From Heterotrichella gracilis (Eukaryota > Sar > Xanthophyceae > Tribonematales > Xanthonemataceae), in assembly GCA_032358255.1 (NCBI GenBank), contig JAULBX010019965.1, positions 124,001 through 188,000 of the forward strand: 64,000 nucleotides of DNA. Reading direction: 5' to 3'. The notes below the pieces were generated by a model. It worked only from the letters and a program-made list of their open reading frames with translations, was not told the origin of the DNA and searched no databases. The translations under genes and the position numbers were made by a program. Positions 1-11,941 of this stretch are shown one piece after another (the first letter of the stretch is position 1; the number at the start of each line of letters is the position of its first letter).

Positions 1-28
1 CACCCCAACCTTCCTCCCCTTGTCCCAG

Positions 29-2937
29 GGTGGGAAATTGAACGAGGCCACCAAGGAAGAGATCGTGGAGGTGGTGCAGCTGGGTGGCCGCGAGGCGCTG
101 TGGTACCGCGTGCAGGGGCCCATCAAGGTGGCGCTCCTGCGGGCCACAACCGCTGATCTGGATGGCAACTGCTCCTTTGAGCACGAGCCACTGTACTGTG
201 ATGCCCTCAGCCAGGTGGGTGACATGCATTCCCGCCATTCAGGAGTGGGTGCAAAGCTGGGTGTCGGGGTGAGGGAAGGTTTACGATGCCTCATGCGTAG
301 AGCCACTGTGATGTGACGCACTTGGCCATTGGATGTAAAGTGGAGGGTTGCAAAAGAAAGCGTAAAATCAGATGGAAGGTGGGAATGGGAATGAGATAAG
401 GATACCTCTTGTTCCATAGTGCAGATGCACTTTTTCAGTTACTGAGGCATCAAATGCGCAGAATGGGCAACTCCCTGGGCAGCACATATCGCTGACGCAG
501 GCCTGTTGCGCAGGCTATGGCGGCGCACAATGCAGGGGGGATTGTGATAGTCCAGGTGAAACGGGTGGTGGAGCGCGGCCACCTGCCAGCCAGGAGTGTG
601 CACATACCTGCGGTGCTTGTGGATAAGGTATGTCCTGCAATTGGGTTTATTCAGCTTGGAAACGAGTGAATGGTGTATGGCTCGCAATTTTTAGGGTTTA
701 TGATTTTTGTCTACCGTATGCATGCAGCTGATGGTCTGCAAGGTGGTGTGCCTCTGCTGTTTCCCCACCGCCCATGTGGTGTCCATGTTGGCTTGAGAAT
801 TTTGAGCAATGTGCACCATAATGCTTCATTACAGGTGGTGGTGGCGCCTCCGGAGTACCACCCTCAAACGTTTGGCAAGGGGGTGCATGATGGGTCACTC
901 AGCGGGGAGATCAGGGGCCCCTCTTCGGCAATTAGGCCCCTGCCATTGGACGAGCGAAAAATCATGGCTCACCGGGCCCTGCTCGAAATCACCAAGCCGA
1001 ACTCTTTGGTCAACCTAGGGGTCGGGGCGCCAGAGGTGGGTAGGACGCTGCCAGGGCTTGGTTTACTGCCTATCAGAATCTGTTTCATGGGTCATATACT
1101 TGTGTGATGTGGGCGCTATTAACGTTCCAACATGGGAAAGCTCAAATTGGCATGGGACACATCCCTTTGCCATAGCTGGTATGCAGTGTCTCAGTTTGAC
1201 TGGTAAGGCAGCAGCCGTTGCTGCATTTGCAGTGCAATGCAACGCTGGAGTGTGGTGATGCCTGCGGGGGTCCTGTGCAACTGCAGAGTGTGTTTATGCA
1301 CTGCAGGGCATTGGGACCCTGGTTGTGACGCACCCCGGCATCAACCCAGTGGCAGCAGGGGCGCATTTGAGCACAGAGGCAGGCATTTTTGGGGGGGTGC
1401 CGCAAATGGGACTGGGATTTGGCACTGCCCGCAACCCACACGCGATCGTGCCCACCTCCACCATGTTGGATTTTTACAACGGGGGCGGGATTGATGTCAC
1501 TTTCCTGGGCATGGCAGAGGTAAATATTCATAATAATTTAGTATCTGAGTTGTGTTGTATGAGCTCCCATCCATTATGCTTATTGCAGCATGCAGTCACT
1601 CAAGAGGTCTGTTGTAGAACTGGAAGCTGCATGACTTTTTTAAAGGTTTAGGGTTCTACTTTGGGTTCAGGGCTAAGGGTTGGTTGTAGGAATGGTAGCT
1701 GCATGGCTCTTGTACCCATTGCTGCCGGCTTTGCACAAGTGTGCATACTGTGCGGCGCAGCAAGGACACGCACCTGCTTGGGTGTGCAACCTCCACCCCT
1801 CAGAGGCTTAATGAAAGGGTTCAGGAGGTCCATGAGGACTTCAATGTACCACCTCCTTGTTGGTTGTTGACACCCACTATTGGTTCAGGTGGACGGAGAC
1901 GGCAACGTAAACGTCAGCCGCTTTGGCCAGCGCATGCCTGGCTGTGGTGGCTTCATAGACATCAGCCAATCAGCTCGCAAGGTGGTCTTCATGGGCACGT
2001 TCACCACAGCGGGGCTCAAGGTGGGGGGGCAAGAGTGTGAGGGTTAGGGTTTAGGGTGTGGGCGAAGTGGTGGTGTTCATGGGCACATTCACAACCGCGC
2101 GGCACAAGGTGAGGGCAAGGGGAGGGGCTGGTGTAAGTGCTAGGGTTTAGGGTTTTGGTGATGCGGTGGTGTTCATGGGCACGTTCACCACTGCAGGGCT
2201 CGAGGTGAGGGGGTGTGGGGAAGGGGGGCGGAAGGGGAGGGTGTGGGGTGATTGCCTTGTGACCCTTTGGCAATGGTACGATGTCATGCATACAAACAGT
2301 CAACAATGAGGCTGAAAGAGCAACAAAATTCAGTAGGTTGTAGACCCGGTAGTGAATGGGTCAACATTGAGTGGGCAATCTAGGCACGCTGCAATCCCTG
2401 CTCCTGAACAGCAAATACAAACCCCACCTGTGGGTGCGCAGGTGGCAGTCCAGGGGGGCAAGCTCACCATCAGCAGTGAGGGGAGGCAAACCAAGTTCCG
2501 GCGGCGGGTACAGGAGAAGACCTTTGCCGCCTCGTCAGCGGGAGACAAGGAGGTCCTGTATGTTACTGAGAGGGCAGTGTTGCGCCTGCTGCCAGGTGAG
2601 GTTGGGTTGTACCGTGGATGTGAACGAAAGCTTGGCAGGCCTTCGGCTAGCAATATTGTCTCCAAATCCCCCTCGCATTGCGTACACAGGAGATGCTGCA
2701 AACGTTTTACCTCCTTTCTTCCTGTCCGGATCTCTTGTCCCCCCCCCCTTCATTTGGCTGAGATCTGCATGTCATTGAGGGGAGATTTGTTTTCTGCTGC
2801 CAGGTGGAGCAGGGCTGGAGCTATCTGAGCTGGCTCCTGGAGTGGATTTGGAGAGGGATGTGTTGTCTCATATGGAGTTCCGCCCGAAAATCTCACCACA
2901 GCTCAAGGTGATGGCAGCAGGCATCTTTTGCCCGTGA
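29..2937 (+). CDS. Acyl-CoA:acetate/propionate CoA-transferase (family I), 3' part
   Basis: The enzyme moves CoA between short-chain acyl-CoAs and free acids. Exons read directly: 29-214, 514-627, 835-1035, 1307-1519, 1889-2020, 2442-2595, 2804-2937, all joining in frame and ending in TGA. The first exon follows a pyrimidine-rich acceptor and already encodes mid-protein sequence ([15 protein letters not shown], then [14 protein letters not shown]), so by comparison with the family about 150 N-terminal residues lie upstream of the window. Exon 1307-1519 carries the catalytic-glutamate segment [10 protein letters not shown] and then [18 protein letters not shown]. The C-terminus [12 protein letters not shown]...GIF matches the family end. 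Between [10 protein letters not shown] (ends 1035) and GIGTLVV (starts 1307) the family normally has about 10-15 more residues (GVAAVAAEEG-like). A small exon near 1190-1260 with an AAAVAA stretch could supply them, but I could not fix its borders. The YdiF/Pct family call is firm; substrate preference is not readable. Confidence 0.88.
2060..2215 (+). repeat. Two extra copies of a CoA-transferase exon edge
   Basis: The last ~40 bases of exon 1889-2020 (encoding [11 protein letters not shown]) plus its donor recur twice in the following intron, near 2069-2110 and 2162-2215. The copies are separated by GGGTTTAGGG-type runs at about 2040-2055 and 2143-2155. The copies lack an evident acceptor, so they look like unused exon-edge duplicates. 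Confidence 0.85.
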
Positions 2938-3815
2938 GTGACACTGACAGGTTTCCGGATTACAGTCGCATGATCTGGCAACGTGCGAAATAGCAGAGCG
3001 CATTGGAGAGGAGGCCTGAACGTTCCATACATAATGTATAATAATTGCACAATAAGCAGGAGTGATTGCAAATTTTCCAATAAATTCCATGGAGCATTTT
3101 TAGCTCGGCCCATGGACTGCTGCAGCAGTGGATGCGTGCTATAAGGGACAATGCTGCATAATTTTTGCAAGTTAAAAATGGATTCATTTTTCACCTTTCC
3201 TCATATTTCCCATTTGTTTTTTTAAGATTCAGGTTGCGGTATATATCATTGGCCACAAGGGCGCATGCCCATGAACTTTGTGGATGGTGTCACCATGCTG
3301 ATTCTGGTAACAATTCATAAGGGTAGCAGGATCATCCGGGCCGGGCCAGGCTGTTGGAACATTGCTGATTCAATCTGATCCAATTTGGGTCAATGCCAGG
3401 TGCTCATTACACTGCGTAATATTTCTTGAGGCGCCTTGCTTACAGTTTAGACCTGGCACGTGTAAACGTTCACGAAACCTTTTGCTAATCTATGATACAG
3501 TCGCTGCAATGATATGGTAACATTTATAGATAAACGAATGGATCTATCATGCCATTTGGTGGCATGTTTCGGTTGTCATGCTGTTCACACACGTGCATGC
3601 CATATGGACATGCCTGTTTGGTTCATGTGCATAAGTTATACCCATAGGTTAAACCCATCTGATGCCCGAGACGGCCAGCTGCAGTGGAACCAAATTGAGC
3701 AATGCGCCAGCAAAGCTAGTCAATCTTTGCCAAATGCGGCAAGCTGATGAAAGAAACAAAAGAAAACCCTGAAGGTAATGCACAACGAGTGCAACTGAGC
3801 TGAAGGCCCCTTCCG
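2938..3815. other. Convergent intergenic region
   Basis: This is the 3' flank shared by the CoA-transferase and RAB3GAP2 genes. It is AT-richer than the coding parts. I see no convincing exon, RNA gene or repeat. Confidence 0.6.
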
Positions 3816-6800
3816 CTAGCTTTCCATGTCAACCCCTTGTTGTTGCTTGTCTCCATTCACACAGCTCGCAATCTGCCCCGTCAGGTCCAAAAGGTGCCCT
3901 GTGTCCAAATCCAGGAGGTGCACAGCGCCGTCCTGCAATTTGGACCCCTGGGGCTGCGGCAGGATGCCAAAGGGCCTCACACTGGAAATGAGCTGTGCGT
4001 GGTGGGTACTTGTGCGCAGGGCACATATTCGGCTGCCTGTGCACATCTGCAAGAAGGGGGTCATGAGTGGGTATAAGTGGTATCGTGAACACATTACTAT
4101 TGATGAGTAGGTGCGGAAACGCTGGATTTACAGACAATATGTTCACAAGTTGTGCACTTTGTGGGTCTCATTGGGGTCATCTGCCACGGGGTCAGCATAG
4201 CCGAATGGCAACCATGCTGCATAGCCTAAGCATATACACAAGTAATATTTGTTGTGCAAGCCACATCCTTTGCCTGATTTTGCTCCAAAGTTTGACAGTC
4301 ACGTGCACAGCTCGCGGAACGCCTCACCTCCCACACCTCCACCACCTGCCTCAGCGGCGCAAAGATCACCAGGTGCAGCCGCCGCACAGGACCCCCGGGA
4401 TTTGATGACAAAGGCGTCTCGGGAGAGCTGCTGGGCCCACTCGCATGGTGTTGGTCATGGCCTGTGAGTAGCCACGCCAGCTGTGCATCACGATACCCCT
4501 TCCACACCCTCACGACCGCCACTGTTGCTGTGTTGATGAGCAAAACCCTGCCTAGGTTGTCTGCGGCAGCTGCCAAGGGACCCCTGTAGTAACAGCATCC
4601 GAATATCTTAATTGGTTCAACTCAATGGCACTTGATGACAGTGGATCATTTTACTATGCATGCAGGTGAATTAGCTTTGGATTGACATTCAACAATCAGT
4701 TTGGGCGCCATTGACGAGCCTTGAACCAGGACGACTTTAATAATCACTGGGTTTAGGGTTCATCCTGCTCATAAATGCAAGTACAGAGTATACAGCATTT
4801 GCCAGCCAATGCACGCCACCAAATGGTGTTGCCCCTACCTTGGTGCAACTAGCAGCCTGGTTACAGTGCGGGGGCTGTCCACAAATACCCTGTACAGGGT
4901 TGCCGGCTCCCCTGGGGCTATCACTTCTTTACCCCCCTGCTTACCAACTGTAGGGACCTTGGAAGACAGCCAGGAGGCGACACCTGCAATTCGCAAGCCA
5001 CACTTTGGAGTCAGACAATCACTGATTTTGAGTTCTTAAAGCAAACTTGAAGCGACCACTTGGGGCTGTCAAATGGTCATCTGCAGCATTGTTTGAGGAT
5101 GATAGTCACTTCAAATTGAACACGCATTTGCAGTTAGCATGATGCGCATCTGCGAGCCATTTGCGGATGCAGCATGGTGCATTTCAACGCAATTATGCAC
5201 TTTTCCATCTAAGGTACACCTATGGGAAAAATTATCATCTATATCCACTCCATTAAAAAACCTCCCTTACAGGACGTTGCTGTCGCGCAACAATAAACAG
5301 AATACAAGATAAAGATGATGAATTTTAGCACAAAACAACACACACAGAGAATCCAAAGCATAAGAACAAACAATATACAATAAACAAATCGAAAACCCGC
5401 ATCCATGTATTGCGCACCTGCGCGCAGCCCGTCCTCCTTGCCCACCACCACACTGCGGGCACGTGAGTACAGCCCGCTGGCCAGTGCGCTGGCTGTGCTG
5501 TATGCAAGGTCAAGGGAGCTGGGGTGATGGGTGTCGTCAACCTGGGCAGGGGGGCACCATCGATCAATGAATCACGATTGCCATCCCACCAGGAATCGTC
5601 ACATGCCAGTGTGGCAGGAAAGCATGCATCCAACCATAGTGGTTTCTTGCAATCATACCACAACATGGAATGCCGTTGTCCATGCGGCGTTTACTAATGG
5701 TGAATTCTCCTTCATGGGTTCTTCTTTGTTTGTAGTCAATTCAGGTTGGTTGTTCATGTACATACGGTAGTCATTGTGTAGAATTCAGTACCTGGAACGC
5801 CGCCACCGCTGGTCCCTTGCCCACCGTGAGAATGACCGACGAGCGGCGGGCTGTCCGACCTGTGAGGGAGGCGTACAGGCTGGGCGGGCACACGCCGATG
5901 CACAGCCCGTCGTGGCGGGGCCCTGGTAGGAAGGAAGGAAGGAATATTAAAGGGGCTGCAGCGCCGTAGCCATCCCTGGGAGCTCCTCACACCCTTGTCA
6001 ATCGGCCATAGACAATGACACAGAGTGCAGGGCTACCGCCTGCACTCTGGAGCCAGGAAAAATTGAGGCGCCCCAAAGGGCGGGTAACCCTCATGCAAAG
6101 ACAAGCCTAAGCAGGCGAGGGCACTGGCCACCAGCAGCTGGGCGTGCCTCCTGGGAGCAACCTCGTGTCAGGCGGGCCCTGGTAGGCATAAGAGGGGGAT
6201 GGTAAGAAATATATATATATGACAAATATATATTTTTAAAATTTAACATCATTAATTTTGATTTTTGCATTTTGTTTTAAAACTGCACTTTTCAAAGCAA
6301 GCCGCCCACACGAGGTAATGCTACTGCAGCGCCGCCGCCTTGCCCCCGCACCCATTCCAGCACACCCATCACATGCACCCACGGCACCCAATCCCCACGT
6401 GTGCCACGCACCCACTCCCTTGCCCAGCGCCCACTTGCTCACGCTGACATCAGTTGCAGCAAACAGCCGCGCCCCGCCCCCGTCCCCCTGCGCCGCCCGC
6501 ACCAGGCTGTGCAGCTCCAGGGCCGCCACCTTGGCCACCGCATCCGCACACACCACGCTCACATCCTCAAGGAGCTCGTCGGGCTGGAGGCCAGCGCCTG
6601 CGGGGTGTGGGTGTGGGTGTGGGTGTGGGTGCCACATGCACTGGGAAAACATAGAAAATGAAGTTTACGCCAAAAGGGGTACCAGGATAGGACTGCTTAG
6701 CGTGCTGAGCTGGGTTGGAAATTAAATATGATTGAAATACGTTAAAGTAGAGTATGTGCACTGGGGTATGGTACCGGTTCAGATGCTGAAAGGCAACAAT

Positions 6801-7834
6801 GCATGCGTGTGTGTATCCTTGCCTGCCGTGCGCGCGTGTATGTGCAGCACCGGGTGTGTGTGGAGGGGGTGGCGCCAGAGGGTGGCTCCAGCAGGGGTGG
6901 TCAGCTGCAGGTGGCCGCTGCTGGTGCCAAGCAGCAGCGCAGCACCTGGAGAGGGGTCAGCAAGAAGGGATGAGGGGGTGCTGTTTCTCACAATAGGGAT
7001 CGATTCAACTGTGTGTGATAAAGGAAGTCCTCTGGTGTATCTTGCCGCGGGTGACTGACATGATGGGTATTCTTCGCCGCATGTGCAATGCAATGCTTGA
7101 CATGCAAAACATGATGTGTCAATGGAAACGGCGTTCTTATACCCTTATGATCCTACCCTGGTTGCCACCACCTGGCGTTCAATTTGGTCGGTGCCAGCTT
7201 TGTAATGTTATACTGTACTAAACATCAACCTTCCATGAAATGCTCCAACGTACACGTTATTTACCAAAATGCTTGTGCATGTGAGTGCGCCTACCTTCTA
7301 GCTGCTGTGCAAACACAATCCAGTGGACAGCGGTGATATGCTCTGGGGGGTTGCACACGGTGGCGTGGTGGTGGCGGCAGGGCTCCCGGTGGGAGTCGTA
7401 GGTAAAGACCAACACACTGGAACCCACGCCTACTGCCAGCTGGTTGCTGTGGACAGAATTGGCAGGTTGAGCATGCTGTTCATGACATGAGTTTTTAGCA
7501 CTAGTGAGAGGTTGGCTGGGGGGTTGGGCATGCTCTTGAGGGATGTGTGCCAGGCAACAGGTGTAACGCCACAATTTGCTGAAGGGGCTAGAATTGCAGG
7601 AAAGCCTCTGAAAGAAGGCTTCCGAGCGAGCTCACAGCTTGAGTGGCAGTGGCAAACGTGCATGCATTGGATATGCATGCATGTATGGCATGTACATGTG
7701 CACGGTAACCGCTGGGGAGAGATAGTTCTTCCTTACCCATTTGGATGCAGGGAGAAGCAGACGGGAGGTGAGGGTGAACAAACGGCCCCGTTGTAACCGT
7801 TGCTCAACGCGCTTGTGACAAACGTGGGAGTCAT
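3816..7834 (-). CDS. RAB3GAP2: Rab3 GTPase-activating protein regulatory subunit (RAB3GAP2-like)
   Basis: Non-catalytic partner of RAB3GAP1; in animals the complex regulates Rab3 and Rab18 and acts in membrane traffic and autophagy. Exons in transcription order: 7834-7737, 7446-7295, 6945-6823, 6597-6424, 5922-5792, 5541-5418, 4983-4839, 4583-4328, 4046-3816. They give 477 residues with every junction in phase. The ATG at 7834 has an in-frame TGA just upstream. Matches to the PF14655 N-terminal domain are clear: AVHWIVFAQQLEG then LLLGTSSGHLQLTT (family VGF.SGYVRFYTE), SSVILTVGKGPAVAAFQ, STASALASGLYSRA, LAAAADNLGRVLLIN, and the signature VWKGYRDAQLAWL. The last exon ends soon after the region HLLDLDTG. 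The long C-terminal domain of animal RAB3GAP2 is absent, so the protein is essentially the N-terminal domain. Two introns use GC donors (after 6823 and after 6424). Confidence 0.9.
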
Positions 7835-8514
7835 GCAGAGGCTGTCTCAGCACCCCATCGTCCAACCCCTTTACACACGGTTGAAATAGCAGAGAGAATT
7901 ATCGCGAACTTATAAACGGCGCGAATATGATGTTGTCACAGGTAAGTTGCCTTCAGTGAATTAGGGCAGTTTAGTGGATGTCACAAGCTGTTGGAAGGTG
8001 GGGGGATCCTGTGGGGATGGTACCGGTCAGGATGTGCTATCGCGTCTCCATGCAACGTTGAAGACTCTTGCGTTTAGCTTTATCAGTCAGCAGCGACACA
8101 TAACACACTGGGCTTTGCTGGGTTGGTGTTACATTGGGTGGTTAATGGGTAAAGGGTAAAAAGGGTATGACTGTATCAATATTTACGGGCAGGTAAAAAG
8201 GTACGTTCATGTGCATGAGACCTACAAAGCACCGAAGTGCACTCCACACGTACGTCTGAGCTTGCTCAGTGTATGCAACTGGCAAACCTAAGCGGACTAC
8301 AGCACGCTACTTGCTGCATTATTGCTATCCCGCACCTTGTGTGTGTGCGCAAATTCACCCAGGTGTCATTCTGACTTATCTCACTTCAAACCAACTTATT
8401 TGCTGACACAGCTGTACTTGCGTTTGCGTTTTGCGTTGTGGGCAGTTTTGCGACGCACTATTACAGTATTGCGACACCGTGTGGGTTGAGCAGGTCGTCG
8501 AGACAACAGTGCTA
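7835..8514. promoter_or_regulatory. Shared divergent 5' region (RAB3GAP2 / CHY-RING ligase)
   Basis: A 680-base gap lies between two divergent start codons, so it should hold both promoters and 5' UTRs. No TATA-like element stands out. Inferred from gene orientation only. Confidence 0.45.
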
Positions 8515-9704
8515 ATGGAGAGTGGGAATGAGGGTGTGAACGAGGTTGCAAGTGATTTGTCGGACGACACACGAATGGCTGAGCAGGAGGCCACCACTTC
8601 CCACGCCGGCGAGGCTGATGGTGATGCGGCGTTGGCCAGTGCGTCAGTGACTGAGGAGGAACAGGCAGCGCTAGACCAGGGCAAGGGGGAGCATGGGTGC
8701 CAGCACTACAGGCGGAGATGCCGCTTCCTAGCGCCCTGCTGCGACGAGATGTTCTGGTGCCGCCACTGTCACAACGAGGAGAAAAACACCAACGAAAAGG
8801 TGTGTTGCAACCCGCTGCATTGAACCAATTTCGCTTGACCACACGGGCATTGCCCTTGTCCTCAGTCGGGGCATGCGTTGTGTGGGTTGTGTGGGACAGC
8901 AACCGTGGGTGACTAGCTTTGGCAGTAACCCTTGGCTATTTGGGTATAGGACTTTAAAAAGAAGCACGAGCTGGACAGGGCCACTCTCCGGGAGCTGGAG
9001 TGTGCCCTGTGTGGGACCAGGCAGAAGATCAGTGGCACCTGCACCCACTGCGGGGTGGCCTTTGGGGTCTACTCCTGCATGAAGTGCAGCTTCTTTGACG
9101 ACGACCTGTCCAAACAGCAGTTCCACTGCGACGCCTGCGGCATCTGCCGCGTGGGGGGCAGGGACAACTTCTTCCACTGCAAGACCTGCGGCTGCTGCTA
9201 CCACACACAGCTCAAGGTGGGATATGTGACACTCCCTATGTGACACCTCCTGATGTGCCTGACAACAGGGTCTGGTCTCAGGTATAGCAGGCGGTTGCTT
9301 ACCCTCCTCCTTGCTTGCAGGACAACCACGTCTGCGTGGAGAACAGCATGCACCACAACTGCCCCATCTGCTTCGAGTACCTCTTTGACTCGGTGAGGCC
9401 CACAGCCGTGCTGCGGTGCGGCCACACCATCCACACAGACTGCCTGCTGGAGATGGAGAGAAACCACCAGCTGGCGTGCCCCATCTGCATGAAGTCCTAC
9501 ATCGACCTGGATGGGCTGTGGAGCAGGATCGATGACGAGATCGCGGCCACGCCCATGCCGCAGGAGTACGTTGACTGGAACGTGAACATCCTGTGCAACG
9601 ACTGCAACACCAACTCCAGCGTGCCCTTCCACATCCTGGGGCTCAAGTGCCAGCAGTGCAACTCGTACAACACCAGGCGCATTGCCGGGGAGACGCACCA
9701 CTGA
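8515..9704 (+). CDS. CHY zinc-finger, RING and zinc-ribbon E3 ubiquitin ligase (RCHY1/MIEL1 type)
   Basis: Predicted RING E3 that takes ubiquitin from an E2 to a substrate; relatives are human RCHY1/PIRH2 and plant MIEL1. Exons 8515-8799, 8950-9216 and 9321-9704 give 311 residues, all phase 0. Residues 1-55 are acidic and Ser/Thr/Ala-rich. The CHY finger starts at GCQHYRRRCRFLAPCC, followed by FWCRHCHNE, CALCGTRQKISGTCTHCG and further Cys pairs. The CTCHY segment is FHCDACGICRVGG...FHCKTCGCCY. The RING spans about residues 198-240 (CPICFEYLF ... LRCGHTIHTDCL ... CPICMKS). The C-terminal zinc ribbon has CNDCNTNS and CQQCNSYNTRR. All expected zinc ligands appear present, so it should be active. 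The family is usually 250-290 residues; the surplus is the N-terminal extension. An in-frame open stretch runs upstream of the ATG but has no earlier ATG. Confidence 0.95.
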
Positions 9705-10440
9705 CGCCACCAGTGATGGTGGCATTACATCAGTGTTGGTGGCGCAGAGAGGGATGCCATCAGCGATGGTGGCATTGCGTCAGTGATGGTGGCGCATACA
9801 GGGCAGCATTTGACTCTCTATTCAGTACTGCTTTGACATCCAGCCGTGTTTGTATTTACAAGACTAAGTTTACCACAAGGGGTCGATGCCTGGTCTTGTA
9901 AGGTTGTATCACATAATTGCACTATACTTTGAACATGGCACTGACTGCGCCCACCTTGGGGTTGCAGATAATTTTTCAACAGGCTATATTTGCTGAGTTA
10001 TCACTGTCTTTGTCATCCATATTTTCACGGCACTTTGCACCTGTGCAGTGCGCAACTTATGGCTTTCTTATCGCATTGTTTATCTGCAACTTGTGGAAAC
10101 ACCGGGACGTTGTGTTTTATTGAAAACAGAAACCCAGTAGACTACAGTAGCAGAAGGAAAAAGTTCAAAATGGTTGTAACATATGCGCAGCAACATTGAC
10201 CAACGCAGCTAATCCTGCATCTATCTTTTAACTGCATAAGAAGAGCCCATATCTGCAAACTGCCATTGCCCAATGAACACAGAGAGAGAGAGCTGGTGTG
10301 TGAGTGCGGAGGCACCCCATCCAGTAGCATTCAACTCGTGTAGCATCTCGAATGTCTCCATCAAGGTGAAAAACATCACTATCTCTTGGGCACATGGCAA
10401 GGCCCAGCGGTAAGCTTGCAGTGACCTCACCGCCGACCCT
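9705..10440. other. Convergent intergenic region with a small TGATGGTGGC repeat
   Basis: The 3' flanks of the RING ligase and EAF6. Right after the stop, at 9711-9800, there are four imperfect copies of a CAGTGATGGTGGCA-like unit. The rest shows no gene. Confidence 0.6.
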
Positions 10441-11112
10441 TCACTGCAATGCCCTGCAATTCAGTGGACTCTTGAGCACTACGCGGCCCTTCACAGCAGT
10501 GGCATATTGCGAATATTGCGTGAGGAGCATTTCAGCCATACCTTTTGAGCAAAATGGACCTTCCCTTTCCCAGGAGCCATACCATTGGCTTCCACCACGT
10601 TTTCCAATGCTTGCTGTTCAAACTCTGTGGTCTGCAAGGCGCAAGGGTGCTCACCATTAGCAAAGGCTTGCCACAACCCAGCACTTTGACTTCACAAAAA
10701 GACACTCAGCCATACCGCAGGAGAGGTTTTGGAGGACAGACTTAGTGCCCTGTCCTCCAGCTTGAATAGCCGGTTTCGTTTGCGCATGGTGTCTTTGGAC
10801 GAGAGGAAACCGTCAAAGCCCTGCCATACACAACACCTGCATCAGCTCCATGCTGCAGCAACAACCATAACCCATCTTCAAAGAGCCTTGCCTACCTTGA
10901 AGACTGTTCCATTCTGGCAGTAGTCCGCTTGCAGGTACTGGGTCTCAAGCTCATACAGCTACAAACAGCAGCCAATATTAGGTAATTTGGTTGCCACACA
11001 AAGCAACCCCGGGTGACGCCAAAAAGTACAATACCTGTTTCTCCAGCTTCATCAGCTCCGACTCCTGCTGGTCCTGCTTAGCTTGCAGCAACTCCAAAGC
11101 AGAGGATGTCAT
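10441..11112 (-). CDS. EAF6: Chromatin modification-related protein EAF6 (MEAF6)
   Basis: Small subunit of NuA4/MOZ-type histone acetyltransferase complexes, acting in the nucleus. Exons in order: 11112-11035, 10958-10896, 10820-10716, 10631-10542, 10488-10441. All are multiples of three and give 127 residues. The N-terminal helix (ELMKLEKQ) leads into LYELETQYLQADYCQNGTVF, then GFDGFLSSKDTMRKRNR and FKLEDRALSLSS. This is the family pattern of a coiled-coil helix, a Y-E-x-x-Y-L motif, a G(F/W)D motif and a basic stretch. Animal MEAF6 is about 190-200 residues and yeast Eaf6 about 113, so the size fits. The last two exons are not conserved in the family and rest on splice-site and phase fit only. 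The ATG at 11112 is the first that leaves a sensible N-terminus. Confidence 0.85.
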
Positions 11113-11941
11113 GGCTACCACCCAAAGCAGCCCCCCAAAGGCTACAAAAACGGCATGCAAGACCCCAGTAATAACTCCCAAAAGCAGTGTCCAAGGTAAA
11201 GGCAGCCGGCCAGTACAAGGGGACGAGCTTGATACCTCTAAGAGGTTGGGTGCTGGCCCTCAACGAGTGTATGTACTCTTCACTGGGAACCCCGAGATCC
11301 CCTGTGCAGGTCTCAGCCTGTTGGGCACAGCACGTAAACGACGAGCACACTCTACGCTACAGCCACGTTTACCCCCAATCAGATGGGCAATAGGATGTTG
11401 CAGTTTAAGCCCTGCGATCCCAACGAATGTTTCGAACTGCAAAAGTTTTCACAGCTGCTGACCTGGCAACCCTGGCCACGCGGCGGTTCCACCTCGCTCT
11501 AACCCCCTCGTTCCATTTCAGTTATTTCACGTTGACCAGAAAGTCAACGGTGGCCAAAACAACAAATCGTACGGCAAACCCTGGCTAGGCCGAAGCTCAA
11601 AGGCAGTGCCTGACGTAGTTGTAGCCAGGTAAAAAAGCGAGTGTTGATGTTAGGTTTGCAGGTGCGTAAGGTTACCTTGTCAGGGGAGTCTTGGCCGGTA
11701 CAACGGCAGGTAGGCAAAACTTGCAGCAAGACCCGGGTTAGGCCTTACCCCGGGAGGCAGCAGTGATGTCTTGAATAAGCCTTTCTTCGGTTGCTTGGCT
11801 ATTGGCTTAGGATACCCTTGTATCCAACGTGCAGCAAGCCCGCGTTGTCAGCAAGTACGCCCAATCAGTGTATTTGAGCTTGGTGGGGCAGCAAACAGTT
11901 GTCCAGCCTTGTCCGTGGCGCAGCGATAATGGTTCCATAAG
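11113..11941. promoter_or_regulatory. Shared divergent 5' region (EAF6 / MPS1)
   Basis: An 829-base gap between divergent start codons. It probably holds both promoters and any 5' UTR introns. No recognisable elements were identified. Confidence 0.45.

Noticed and set aside
9711-9800. CRISPR-like short repeats after the RING ligase
   Set aside because: Imperfect 14-base GATGGTGG units without regular spacers, in a eukaryotic intergenic region.
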